A DNA stretch of 64,000 nucleotides, taken from assembly GCF_900324485.2 (NCBI RefSeq), contig NC_046655.1:5138942-5202941 (forward strand), given 5' to 3'. The notes under the pieces were generated by a model that saw nothing but the letters and a program-made list of their open reading frames with translations, ran no database searches and had not been told where the DNA came from. Made by a program: the position numbers and the translations under genes. Below are positions 1 to 17,404 of the stretch, piece after piece. Positions within the stretch are counted from its first letter, which is position 1, and each line of letters begins with the position of its first letter. Origin of the DNA: Mastacembelus armatus (Eukaryota > Chordata > Actinopteri > Synbranchiformes > Mastacembelidae).

Positions 1-6583
<6,583 letters not shown>

Positions 6584-7270
6584 TTATATTATGTTTATAT
6601 GTACTAGTGGGCTATATATATGCTTTTAATTGAAGCAGCACCACGCGTTTGGCCACTAAGGGGCAGAGTACCGTGACAGACATGCATCGAAGGTAATATA
6701 TAAGTAGATGCTCATATGTAAATTAGATACAGCTGAGCCGATGAGATACAGATGTGTTGTTTGGTGTTAATGGTAAGTTTTTCAGCTTTTGTTGGTTTTA
6801 TGTTTTCCAGGTCTTTCCACTCACATCAGCACACAGAAGGCCTTGTTCACCTGAGGCAAGATGCACCAGCAGAGAAAATACAATACAGTCTAATGTCAAA
6901 CAAAAGTAGAACAAGGTATTATCAGTATAGAGTGTGGCAGTAGAAAATTGAAGTGAATCATTGTGAGGCTCTTGTCCTGTTTTGAACGTGAGATCTGGGA
7001 TATGTTCTCGGGAAGCACAGCTCTTTTTGTAATCAGACTAGATCACGTTAACCTTTATGCTCACCTGACAGGTGAATTTAACAGGATGAAGTCAAAGCCC
7101 TTAAGAGCCGGACAAATTCCTGACTTTGATAGCGTTTTACACGCTTCCATCACTGCAGCTTAGAGTAATATAAAGCGACTGTGTGATAATCAGTAATAAT
7201 ACAGCACATGGACAAAGCACTTTGGTCTATTGCTATTGACAAAAACAGTGACTAATACCTGGGTGTCAGA

Positions 7271-7342
7271 GGTTCCATGGTGTAATGGTGAGCACTCTGG
7301 ACTTTGAATCCAGCGATCCGAGTTCAAATCTCGGTGGGACCT
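7271..7342 (+). tRNA. tRNA-Gln, anticodon TTG
   Basis: A 72-nt cloverleaf with no intron. The acceptor stem GGTTCCA (7271-7277) pairs with TGGGACC (7335-7341) with one G-T pair, and the discriminator is T7342. The anticodon stem CTGGA/TCCAG encloses the loop CTTTGAA, giving anticodon TTG, which reads CAA. The T arm carries the GTTCAAATC B-box and the D arm TGGTGTAATGG provides the A-box. It faces a second tRNA-Gln 149 bp downstream on the other strand. Confidence 0.95.
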
Positions 7343-7491
7343 TGTAGCACGATGTGATTTTGTCGCCAAAAGATTTTTTTTTAACGCGCCCCCTGGACAA
7401 GTCTGTCTCTCGCTCTGTGATTGGTCCATCAAGAAATGAAAAAAGCATTTCATATGTTCATGTCATATTCCTATTACTAAAGGAAGTTGGC

Positions 7492-7563
7492 AGGTCCCAC
7501 CGAGATTTGAACTCGGATCGCTGGATTCAGAGTCCAGAGTGCTAACCATTACACCATGGAACA
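7492..7563 (-). tRNA. tRNA-Gln, anticodon CTG
   Basis: Minus-strand cloverleaf nearly identical to its neighbour, with anticodon loop CTCTGAA, giving anticodon CTG, which reads CAG. A-box and B-box are intact. Position 1 would be T (complement of A7563) instead of the usual G, so pair 1-72 is T:C and not Watson-Crick; the other six acceptor pairs form. It could be functional with a frayed end or a recently damaged copy. Confidence 0.88.
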
Positions 7564-7969
7564 TCCGTGCACGAAAGATCTGTGATATCTCATGAGACGA
7601 TGACGTGACATATCAACGCTCGTCATGTCATGTGATCTTTCTAAGTATATATATATTACGATATAGTCGACATGAAAGACTAAAGAGTATAACACATATT
7701 TTTAGTCTACATAAATGTAATTATTTGAATATTTGAAGCTATGTGAGTCACGTGATCCATCCAAGGCTCTGGGTCATTAGTTCTCTGATCAAGGGGCGGG
7801 GCTGTAGTTGGGGGCGGGGCTTAGTAAACAGCTGCAGGGGTTTTAGCGGCAGTAATTGAGCACGTGAAGATATTGGGTTTCCCATAGCCTCCCATGTGTT
7901 TGTCACTCAGAGCTTGTGGTGCCGTTCTGTGTTTTGGGCTGAAGGCGGGTTGGGGTCTACTTTGTGACA
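7564..7969 (+). promoter_or_regulatory. fgd4 upstream region with GC boxes
   Basis: The 400 bp before the fgd4 start codon holds two GC-box-like motifs, GGGGCGGGGC (about 7792-7801) and GGGGGCGGGGC (about 7810-7820), the usual Sp1/KLF sites of TATA-less promoters. No TATA box is seen. The transcription start cannot be fixed by eye. Confidence 0.55.
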
Positions 7970-10900
7970 ATGTTTGACCTGAAAAAGAGGAACAGCTTGA
8001 CCCTGAGCTGCGACGGGGAACTGGACCAGTTCAGACGAGCGGCAGTCCGACGGAAGGTGAAAGGTTCTGTGGTGGGCTGCCCCGCCTCTCATACAGGTGT
8101 GCTGCTAGCTTAAACCTCTGTTCCACATTTTGTGTGTTAGACGCTTTTGTGCCTCTTAAGAGCTCATTATACAAGTATGAAGCACAGCCTTTGAACGCTA
8201 CAGGCATTTTAAAACCTACTTTTAGCATGCTAGTTGTTTTAACTTTAATGTAGGTTGCATAGTGTATGTTGACTTTTTAAGTGGTCATTGCCTGGGAAAC
8301 ACTATCTCAGGACAATTGCCAGTTTATTGGGCACACATAGGTAAAACTACTACTAACTACTAAAATACTCTAATCCATCCTTGCTGTAAATCCTCTTTTA
8401 TGAATGTTACAGTTTTTATTGGGTGAGTTTAGAGATTTAGCACAACTGTGGTCACATTCATCCTTTTATAATAATGATGCAGGACTGAAAAACAATATTT
8501 ACAGTTTTTACCTTCTGAAGTAATAGCTCAGGCTTTTTGTTCAAGCTTTGCAGAAAAGGGTGACCAGGGCAATGGGTAAGGGCATTAGCACCCCTCATTG
8601 GTCATGGCTTAAATCAGTAAATCCTATTTTAGCTAAGTTTTCTTTTTGGCACACACCAATTGCAGTGGCTTTGTATGCACTTACATATCGAGTTTTGTTC
8701 GGTATAATTGGTGCCTGTTAGTTTTAGCTTGTTGAACTTTGGCAGTGAAATCTCATTCCCCTAATTCAGCCTGGACTTTTCCTATATGAGATCAACATTT
8801 GTCAGTCCCTCACACACAAAGCTTTTCTGTTCCCCACTGAAGCAGAGCTATCTTTTATATTCTACAAGTATGTTTACTCCAATGGTACTGTCAGATAAAG
8901 TACCACTCATCACTCTGACCTATAGAAAGCAAATTATTCTTCAGCTTGCTAAAAATCAAGTATACTGGCAAAAGTGTGAAACTACATTTTTGCCATAGGG
9001 ATGTTAGAACTTGGAGACATCCATTTCAAAATAAGTATTTCAAAATAATTGAGGGTTTTGATGTAGTAGCAGAAAACCTGTAAATGTATGTCTAAAACTA
9101 TGTAGGAGTTATTGTATACCATTAGTTTAGTGTGTTGAGGGTTGCCTGTCTGAGACTGACATGGCATGTGAGAAAGCAGAAGTATTATGCTGTTGAGAAA
9201 GTGGCCACATGACCATCAAATCTGTCATATTTCAGCAAAGCCAGGAGTGAACTGGAAAGCTTTGCCTTCTTATACAAGTAAGGGATAATCTTGGATATGT
9301 TTGAAAAATAACTCCAGGTAAGAAAACATCCAGTTACACAATTTGAAATTAGTGAGGATGCCAGTTGTACTGTCAGTGCTGATTTCTAGGAGTAATAAAA
9401 CAGGAATAAAAACTGTGGTGTGTGAAATATGTGGATTGTTGTTTAGTGTCTTATGAGTGTCTGTTTTTAGATGTGCAATATAAAACAGTGAAAACCAAGA
9501 ATAATGTGACTCCTAATAGCCAAAAGTAATATTTTAATCAGTGGTTCAAGTTTAAACGTGCATGAACTGAGAGAGATTAGAGAGTTGTATTTTGTTTGTT
9601 TGACATTCTTCTAATAAAGCAGTCTGGCAAAATGGATGTATATTGGTGTGATGTTTAGACCAGGAACACCACAATAAAACATGGTCATGAGATTTTTCCA
9701 TATGACCACAGTGTTTGCCAACAGTCAAAGGGATGGGACCTCTGAATCATGCCCTCAAAAATGGTCCTAATTTAGGAAATATTATATATGGTTTTAGATT
9801 AACACAACAGATTCAGCTTTAACTTTAAATTGTAATTTTAAAAAAATGTATAAAATGAGTGTGCAAACTTTATGAAATGATAGATCACTAGCTAAATGCC
9901 ATCTCTTTCAACCACAGGGCAGGCTGATATCAAGTAAGCTGCATCCATAACCTGAGCATTAAATATTTCCCATGCTACGTTATTGAGAAGTGCAAGTAGT
10001 CTCTTCTAATTCTTTGAGATCATAGCTTGTGTTTGCTCAGTGTGTTGTAGTTAATACTGTACCTGCAAAGCATCGTACCTTGTACGTAAATCAGAAATTA
10101 ACCAACTGCCCTTTGTGGTGCTTCCTGAAGGTGCTCACCTCCAGACCCCTCTGAGAGCAGAAGAAGATCAAACCCGTGGGCCCATCACAGGGAAATTACT
10201 TCAGGCAGAAAATGGCACAGAGGAAGACCAGAGTCATAACAAAGGTCATGGAGTTTCTGTTTCCTCTGTCAACTCAGCACAAGATTGTAGAGACTCCCCC
10301 AGTCCTGGCAGAGGAGGAGGGGCCAGTTTTTTGAATGGAGTGTCAGGAGCACATATAAGTCCTGCCAGGTGTGCTCAGGGAATTCCCAGTCTTGCAACCA
10401 GTCCAGTTTTAGGATCCCCGAGTCCGGGCAAAAGAGGCTTTCAGAACTGTAGCCCCTCGAGAGAAGCAGGGCATAGCCCTGCCAAGTTGTCACCAAGACA
10501 GCGTAGCCCTCTCACAGGAAAACTGCGCACCCCAAGTCCTGTTCAGGGGAAGATGGGCAGCTACAGTCCTGCAAGGAACTCTAAATCCTGGCTCCGGCTG
10601 CACAGAATCCCAAGCAGGAAGATGGAAGGGCAAGAGAAAAGAGTGGGGAAATCTTTGAGTGTGCCTGACCTGATAGTTTACCTGGATGAGAGCAGGTAGT
10701 ATTTTAAAGTTGGTCCATTTCAACACTTTAATTTTCTGATTACCTTATCAGAGCATGTATAGAACTAAAAAGAATTCAATCATTGCTGATTGTTAGTCAT
10801 GAATACACTTTGTTTTTACAGAGTTCCCACTGAAAAAGCTGAAACCTCTTCAGTGAAACTAATAGAGTCATTCAACTACAATGAGCATCCCACCATCATC

Positions 10901-13900
10901 AAAACACCAGCTGACCTGGACCCAAGACCTAGTCATATCACAAATGAAAGCTATTTACCAAGCAATGGCAAAGAACATTCCTCAGGAAAAATGAATGGAA
11001 TCATGCAGGGGAATGAATGGTCAGTAGTAAATGAGATGGGACTAAATGACAAAGTAGGAGAAGGCAAGACATCCAGAAGATATGGCTCCAAATATTCCTG
11101 CCACTGGAATCAGGCAACTACAGAAATGGAGCGGCTTCATGAGGAGTCTGGAGGTGAACAGAAAGAGAAGGATGATGATGAGGAGAGAGGAGGAAACGAG
11201 CCAAAAGATGAAGAGAACACAGAGCTGAAATTATACATGATCGCCAGTGAACTTCTCCAGACAGAGAGGGCCTACGTGGCCCGTCTCCACCTGCTAGACC
11301 AGGTCAGTGTTACTGCCAGATCTAGTTTGCTAGGATTTTTTGTGTAGCGCAGTTCTAAATGATATAAGGCCCAAGCCTGTTTTTTCATTTTTTATTTTTT
11401 TAATTGTAATATAAATATTTTGTCATTCTCATCAGAATTTCTAGGCACAGAAAACTAATGAGCTATAATTCCCTGCTTCTGACTCTCAAAACAGGTGTTC
11501 TGCTCCCGACTAACCACAGAGGCGGGACGAGGCTCGTTTCCCCCTGAGGTGATTAGAAATATCTTCTCCAACATTTCCTCTATCTACTCCTTCCACAGCC
11601 AGTTTCTACTGCCTGACCTTGAAAACTGCATCAGCCACTGGTGGGTGTCTATGTCCCTAACACAGACAACATTCAAGACATCCTTAGCAGTTTTACTGTC
11701 TATTACAGCAGGCTCTCACACCTTATACTTTCCTAATTTTCAATAAATCTAGGAACAAGAACCCGGGCCTAGGTAAGGTTCTGCTGCAACATGCACCTTT
11801 CATGAGGATGTATGCTGACTACGTCAGGAACTTTGACCAGGCCGTTGCGCTGGTGAGGACCTGGACTGATCGCTCCTCACTCTTCAGAAACATCATCCAG
11901 GACATCCAGGCAAGACATATCACACACATCAGCTGAATGTATCCATCCATCCGGAAACATCCAGGGTCGCAATGGGCTGAAGCCAATCCCAGCTGACATT
12001 GGGCGAGAGGCGGGTTCAGCTGAATATACATCCGTGCTTATTTCTATGCACATTGAACTCCAAATGTCTGAGCAGAATGCATTTACTGTCTTGTTTAGAG
12101 TCAGAAGGTGTGTGGCAGCCTTACCCTGCAGCACCATATGTTGGAACCGGTACAGAGGATCCCACGTTATGAGATGCTGCTGAGGGATTACTTAAAGAAA
12201 CTGCCTGAGGACAACCCAGACTATGAGCTTGCTCACAGTAAGGCCACTGTACTAGTCTCTTTGTCTGTCGTGTCTATCGTGTGCGTTTCCGCTCTGTCAT
12301 AAAGTGCCTGTCTGTCCCTTGTAGGTCATTATGTCTTTATTGAGCTTCTTCTCTTACAGAATCCTTGCAAACAATTTCCATGGCAGCCACTCACTCCAAC
12401 AGCGCAATCCACAAAGCTGTATGTTACCATAATGCACCACATTATCTACCATTGTTTTAAATAAGATTTTTTCTTTTAACACTTTAGTTGTATTATTTTG
12501 TCAAAAAATATCTATCAGGAACAGTAACTGTCACATACAGGTCTGATGTCCATACAGGTTAGTTTCAATGCGTTGTCACCATCTTTCTTTGCCCCTTAGG
12601 AGAGGTTGAAGCGGCTGTTGGAGATCTATGAGATGGTTGGAGATGAGGATGTGGTCAACCCAACCAATGAGTTTCTCAGAGAAGGTCGTCTGCTCAAACT
12701 TGCTGCCAGGAACACGTCTGCTATGGAGAGACACCTGTTTTTGGTTAGAACATACTGAGCTATAATTTGTGAAAAGCCATTTCAGTATAAATATAGTATA
12801 AGTTTCCACTCCTAGAAAAAGTCTGAGGATTATTTTAAACTGCACTTTTCCTGAGTGACTCTAGTTAAGGGCACTCTATAATGCAAATGTCACATGGATC
12901 ATCGTTTATTAATTCTTATGAGTTATGGTGTATACATTTTCTTTCACAGTTCAACAACTTTCTACTGTGCTGCACTCCTAAGTTCAGCCTGGTTGGGCAG
13001 CGTTTTACTGTGCGGTGTAGGATCGGAGTGGAAGGCATGCATGTGCAGCAGACCACCAACGAAGACCACCCTTACACCTTCCAGGTGTCTGGAAAGGAGC
13101 GGATCCTTGAGCTGCAAACCAGGTGTGTGCACTTTACACTGGATTGTATTGTTATATATAGAATTCTGGTCTTGGTGGCCATGTACATTGTGATGCAAAT
13201 CGACACCACAACTTTTTCTGTGGAGCCTTGTAGGAGGCATTTGATGAATTTGTTGCCTTTCAGTTAAGAAGTGTGTATATATAGTTTATTTTAAATAACT
13301 GTAACTTGTTAACATAACTATCTTGTGTTAGCAGACTTTTAGTATAGTAGTTCACGGTCAATGCATTAACCTAATTTTCCCTTTAAATGTATTTACTTTT
13401 TAGCTCTGAACAAGACCGAGATGAGTGGATAAAGGTATCAGGGTAGATTTATTTAGCGTTTGGTGAAGCACATTAAATATTACATGTATGTTTAAATCCT
13501 CTATTTAAAGCTAGTGTTTTTTTTTTGTTTTGTTTTTTTCTTTTTCTATCTCTAGGCGATTCAAGATGCTATTGATGTGTCTCAAAAGAAAAATGAAACC
13601 TTCAAAATGGCTTCCAAGGAGCTAAATGTAGAGGAACGAGTAAGTTTGATTATATTAATTCGAGCAAAATAGAATCAGAAAGGAGTTATGTGTATTAATA
13701 AGCTGCTCAGAAAGTACTACAAGATTATGAAACATCCCAGCTGTAGCCTGCATGTGTTTTTACAGGCAGAGGAACTTGGTCGCCGAGCCCCTCGTTGGAT
13801 CAGGGACAATGAAGTGACCATATGTATGAAATGCCAGGAGCCTTTCAATGCACTCACAAGGCGACGACATCACTGCCGAGCCTGTGGCTGTGTAAGTGAC

Positions 13901-14927
13901 ATGACATGCTGACTACCAATACAGACAAAGCATCACTTTAGGACAGTATCACAGTAATGGTTTCTGTTCCCCAGGTGGTGTGTTGGAAGTGTTTAGATAA
14001 TAAGCTGGCTCTAGAATATGATGGTAACAAGATGAACAAAGTGTGTAAAGCTTGCTACTCCATCCTGACTGGGCAGAGAGGGGACAGAGTGGAGGACAAG
14101 AACAAAAGAACAGAGGTGACCCTTATTATCTAAAGGTCAATGCAAGAATTTAGCTTTTACATTAGTACATAAGAATTATACCCTTAGGTACAGGTCATTT
14201 CTGTTACGTGGACTTGACATACACAGCACATTTGAATTTAATTATACAAAAAACAACCTTTTGGATTGAACAGAAGTGATGGGTAAAACCAACTAAATAG
14301 ACATTGTAAAGCTGAAGAGTTAAGGTATGATACTGTATATTCTGCATAGACAATGCAGTGTCTGTCTTTTCAGGACCATAAAACTGACAATATCAATGTC
14401 AGGGATTAAAAATGATAAAATGATTCATATTTTCTTGTTGTTCCAGTTGGAAGCATCTTCAGTGTCCACTGACAATGTAATGAGTGGTTTTTACGATACG
14501 TTGACAAACCCAAGACCTGCTGACGAGTGCAGTCTGCAACCAAGAGTGAGCCCCCACTGCTCTTCTTACACACTGCTCCAGAGGTAAGGTTCTGTGTGAT
14601 TATGTGATCTGCGACATGATCTTTGAATTAATTTTCTAACCATACAAGTGTATTTTAGTTTTAAGGCTTTTTGTAATCATTGCCACATACGTCTTTTTGT
14701 ATATCATATTTGGGTGAGTGTACTGTCAGGAAACTCAATTTCATATTGCAGTTCTAACCATTCATATGACCTACCTTTAGGCTTGTTCTGCTACTCAGTG
14801 ATGGTATAACTGTAGATAAAGTGACATTACTGAATGCCCTCTATTAAGAAGGAGAGCATGCTCATCTGAACAGGTTGTTATACATAGTTTATCCTTTGTA
14901 TCCATCACTCACATTTCCAGGATGTGA
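7970..14927 (+). CDS. fgd4: FYVE, RhoGEF and PH domain protein 4-like (frabin), with a decayed C-terminal PH domain
   Basis: Guanine-exchange factor of the FGD family; frabin activates Cdc42 and links it to F-actin and membranes. Exons: 7970-8056, 10145-10695, 10822-11302, 11495-11640, 11753-11909, 12099-12237, 12360-12418, 12600-12743, 12950-13122, 13404-13434, 13556-13639, 13766-13891, 13975-14115, 14447-14583, 14921-14927. All phases agree, giving 820 codons. Order: low-complexity Ser/Pro N-terminus with repeated SPG/SPA motifs (exon 2), acidic linker, DH domain from about residue 345 ([37 protein letters not shown]), PH1 about 575-680 ([20 protein letters not shown]), FYVE about 690-760 ([26 protein letters not shown]). 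[11 protein letters not shown] and KLAARNTSA match FGD4 better than FGD1, 2 or 3. The frame drifts out of the PH2 homology in exon 14, so the protein probably ends early. One intron uses a GC donor (11910). Which teleost fgd4 paralog this is remains open. Confidence 0.88.
8057..10144 (+). other. fgd4 intron 1, no gene seen
   Basis: A 2.1-kb intron between the 29-codon first exon and the large Ser/Pro exon. Only short open frames are present. The acceptor is placed at CTCCAG/ACCCCT because that keeps phase 0. The upstream alternative TGAAG/GTGCT would break the frame. Confidence 0.65.
11940..12024 (-). repeat. 3' tail of a teleost non-LTR-type repeat in fgd4 intron
   Basis: In reverse complement this reads CCGCCTCTCGCCCAATGTCA, GCTGGGATTGGCTTCAGC, then GCGACCCTGGATGTTTCC and a GGATGGATGGAT tail. 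This order is typical of a very common fish repeat tail with GGAT/GATG terminal repeats, which I associate with RTE-type elements. It is a short fragment in the intron that uses the GC donor. The family assignment is tentative. Confidence 0.6.
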
Positions 14928-15055
14928 CGCCTGTCAAGTATTCCTGTGCTTGGCTGCAGTGTGAAGGATTCCCCTGTTTTGGTCTGTCAATCCAAGACCA
15001 CCTGCACTGTGTCCTGTGATGGCCTGCACCACAGCCAGCACTGGCTGCCTCTTTT
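14447..15055 (+). pseudogene. decayed second PH domain of fgd4
   Basis: Homology to the C-terminal PH domain of FGD proteins survives but not in one frame. The exon at 14447-14583 starts in frame (STDNVMSGF). The similarity then continues in another frame as LRYVDKPK, after an apparent single-T loss in the T run 14488-14492, meets an in-frame TGA at 14521-14523, and resumes as LLFLHTAPE up to the donor. The next exon opens GATGTG, then has an extra A at 14927, after which RLSSIPVLGCSV follows. This matches the DVRAQATIPLLGYVV block of human FGD4 as I recall it. Further downstream QSKTTCTVSCDGLHHSQHWL resembles the domain's end. Three separate lesions argue for real decay over a single read error. 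Confidence 0.65.
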
Positions 15056-17404
15056 TCAAAGTTATTGACAGGCCGGATGCCAGCATACATACTGACTGGC
15101 TTTCATATCACCGCCAATGCTCCAGATGTGGCATTATCTCTAGTGGTAAGGAATTTATCATCAATGTATATAATCAAGAAACCCACTCATGTTTAGGCAC
15201 TATGAGAATTACTTATGTAAACACCCAACAGCTCAAACAAGTCTGTCAATGTTAAAGAAAGTATCTCTAAACTATGTATGTGAGAAATTTAAAATCTACC
15301 ACTGAAATTCATGAATAAACTATTAATACACAATATTTAACAGTTTTCCTTAGAAGTGGCTATGCACTTTATTTCTGAAATGGTTTACAGTAAAATAAAT
15401 AAAGATGTTTTAACATGAATTGGACTATCCCTACAAAGATGTTAACTTCAATCTGTACAGGTTGTCTAAGGTGCTATGTGATGTGTGAAAATATGCTTAT
15501 AAAGGTGTTTTCTCTCAGCAGACACTTGACCACATAACAAAGGCTTCAATGACATAAACACACAGGCTCAATGGGATCTTAATATCCTTAGAAAAAACAT
15601 TCAACTGATCCCATTTCTTCACAGATAATTACAGCAATTGAATATTTACAGTCAAAACGATTTACAGTTAAACATGAAATAAAGAATAAATGAAATTGAT
15701 AACCATGAAATATAAATGTACTTGTGCCAATGTACGTAGTTTGTGGTAAAAGTCCACCTGGTTTCATTTCTGTCACATACATAGCACATGGACTCAGAAA
15801 AAGTGCCAGGTTTGCTTAATGTATGGTATGTTTCTAACAGAAAGCTGATTAACACCATGACCTACTTAACCGGATGTTATGTTTGTTTTGTTTTTTTTCC
15901 ATTTTCTGACTGCATTTTTGTGTAGCAATGATATAGTGATGCCTACTTTCAAAACACCCCCCTCCCCCCCCAAACTCCCAGCCCTGTTGTTTCAGATGAA
16001 CCACTAAACTGTACCTCATCTAGAGCTATGCAGACTAAAATTGAATATGTTCCACCAAGAGGAAAGTTTTGTTTTTGTAAACTTTGTAATATTCATCCTA
16101 TAAATATGAACATGGACTCTTTATACGGCTTAATGAAGCTGAGGAGAGGTGGTAATTCTACAAAAGTTCAGCACTGCAAGTGACCAAAATGAACTTGCTT
16201 CAGAGTAATAAAGAACCCTGTGGGTTTCATGTCATTTATGTGTTACTTCCCATATCAATAACACATGATGGCCTGATGCAAAAGTGTTGCTTTGCTGAAG
16301 ACAAAGCTAAAAATATCTCAGATGCTGCAAGTGTGTGCTTGAAAAAAATACAGAACTTATCCAGTGCATGGTTGTCTAAACCCATTTCCTATGAGATTTC
16401 TTCTAAAAACCATTTTAAAGTTTGTCTGTACCAAAAGAACAAACAGAAGTTTTAAGGTCACCTGTTGCACATCTGTCTTTTCTTAATACCAGTGCCTGAA
16501 ATTTAAGAAAAGCAAACAATGTTCTAACAGCTTATCTGTCTGAACTGTAAGCCCAGGTGCCAGTCAGTGCATATAAGCCATTTCTATACACCTTCACGTG
16601 ATTTGGTTTGAGCTCAGTCCATATTTCAAGACTTGACATTAAATTTAAATACTGAACAGGCCACAACTACCAACTGGTCGTTTTCCACTAAACAGCAGAA
16701 GTTAAAGACATGGCTCTTGAATACAAAGGCAGTTTGACCTCCTGTTAATGACACAATTCATGAAAGAAGGCCCCGATTTGGACAAGAGGCTGAAGAATGT
16801 GATGTTTAAATCCAGCACTTGATATAAGAACAGCATCTTGGGCAGAAAGCTGGTACTCATATCACACATACCCCTATGCATTGTACATAAAAAAAGGATT
16901 ATTTACAGGAAAGATACCTCTCTATCACTTTCATAAATTAATCATTAATATACCTTTTGTCCATGGTAAGTCTCTAAACCACTGAATTGGAAGAAGTTTT
17001 CCTATAGGTGGGTTTGGATCTGCCATCAGCTGCATTCACAGACAGCTCAGTATTGGCAAAACGCTTCATCCATTCCAGAAAATCGCTTTCAGTCAGCAAA
17101 GGGTGAGTAATCCATCTCATGTTTATCTCCATGAGGTTGTATCAAGCAGAATTAACCATATCGCTCTTGTTTTTAAACACATAAGAACTGACTTATTTTT
17201 GCTTTTGCTGCCAGGTTGTGAAAGGGTAGAACAATGGTGAACCAATGTAGCACAGGAAGATACACAACAAAAAATAATAGTAAAACAGCCCTGAGGACTC
17301 CAAGAAGACAGTAGTGTAGCACTCAGAGTTGACTCAAGGCAAATCAACCCCTCTTTTTTTTTTTTTTTTTTAATACCACAGCGATGAAAGACGTCCACTG
17401 TCTC
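15056..17404. other. gene-poor interval between convergent fgd4 and dennd11
   Basis: AT-rich sequence holding the 3' ends of both flanking genes. It contains a C-rich run near 15,957-15,970, a poly-T of about 18 nt at 17,355-17,372 and one exon-like block near 17.0 kb listed separately. A 91-codon plus-strand frame at 16180-16455 has no recognisable feature and is probably chance. Confidence 0.6.
16974..17120 (-). other. exon-like block of unknown identity
   Basis: Minus strand: a 48-codon frame starting MRWITHPLLTESDFLEWMKR and ending SSNSVV before a TAG at 16974-16976. It has a protein-like amphipathic composition but no clear upstream acceptor. Plus strand: the same block is bounded by an acceptor CCTATAG before 17008 and a donor GTGAGT after 17102, giving a 95-nt exon reading VGLDLPSAAFTDSSVLAKRF. 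Only one reading, at most, is likely real. I do not recognise either peptide. It could be a 3' exon of a neighbouring transcript, a non-coding exon or chance. Confidence 0.25.

Noticed and set aside
7190-7545. Frames spanning the tRNA region, with HRDLNSDRWIQSPEC on both strands
   Set aside because: Translations of the two tRNA-Gln genes, not protein.
12576-13240. Minus-strand frames inside fgd4
   Set aside because: Shadows of fgd4 exons 8 and 9, which are phase-consistent on the plus strand.
16180-16455. 91-codon plus-strand frame
   Set aside because: No domain, no splice or promoter context, AT-rich composition. Probably chance or 3'UTR.
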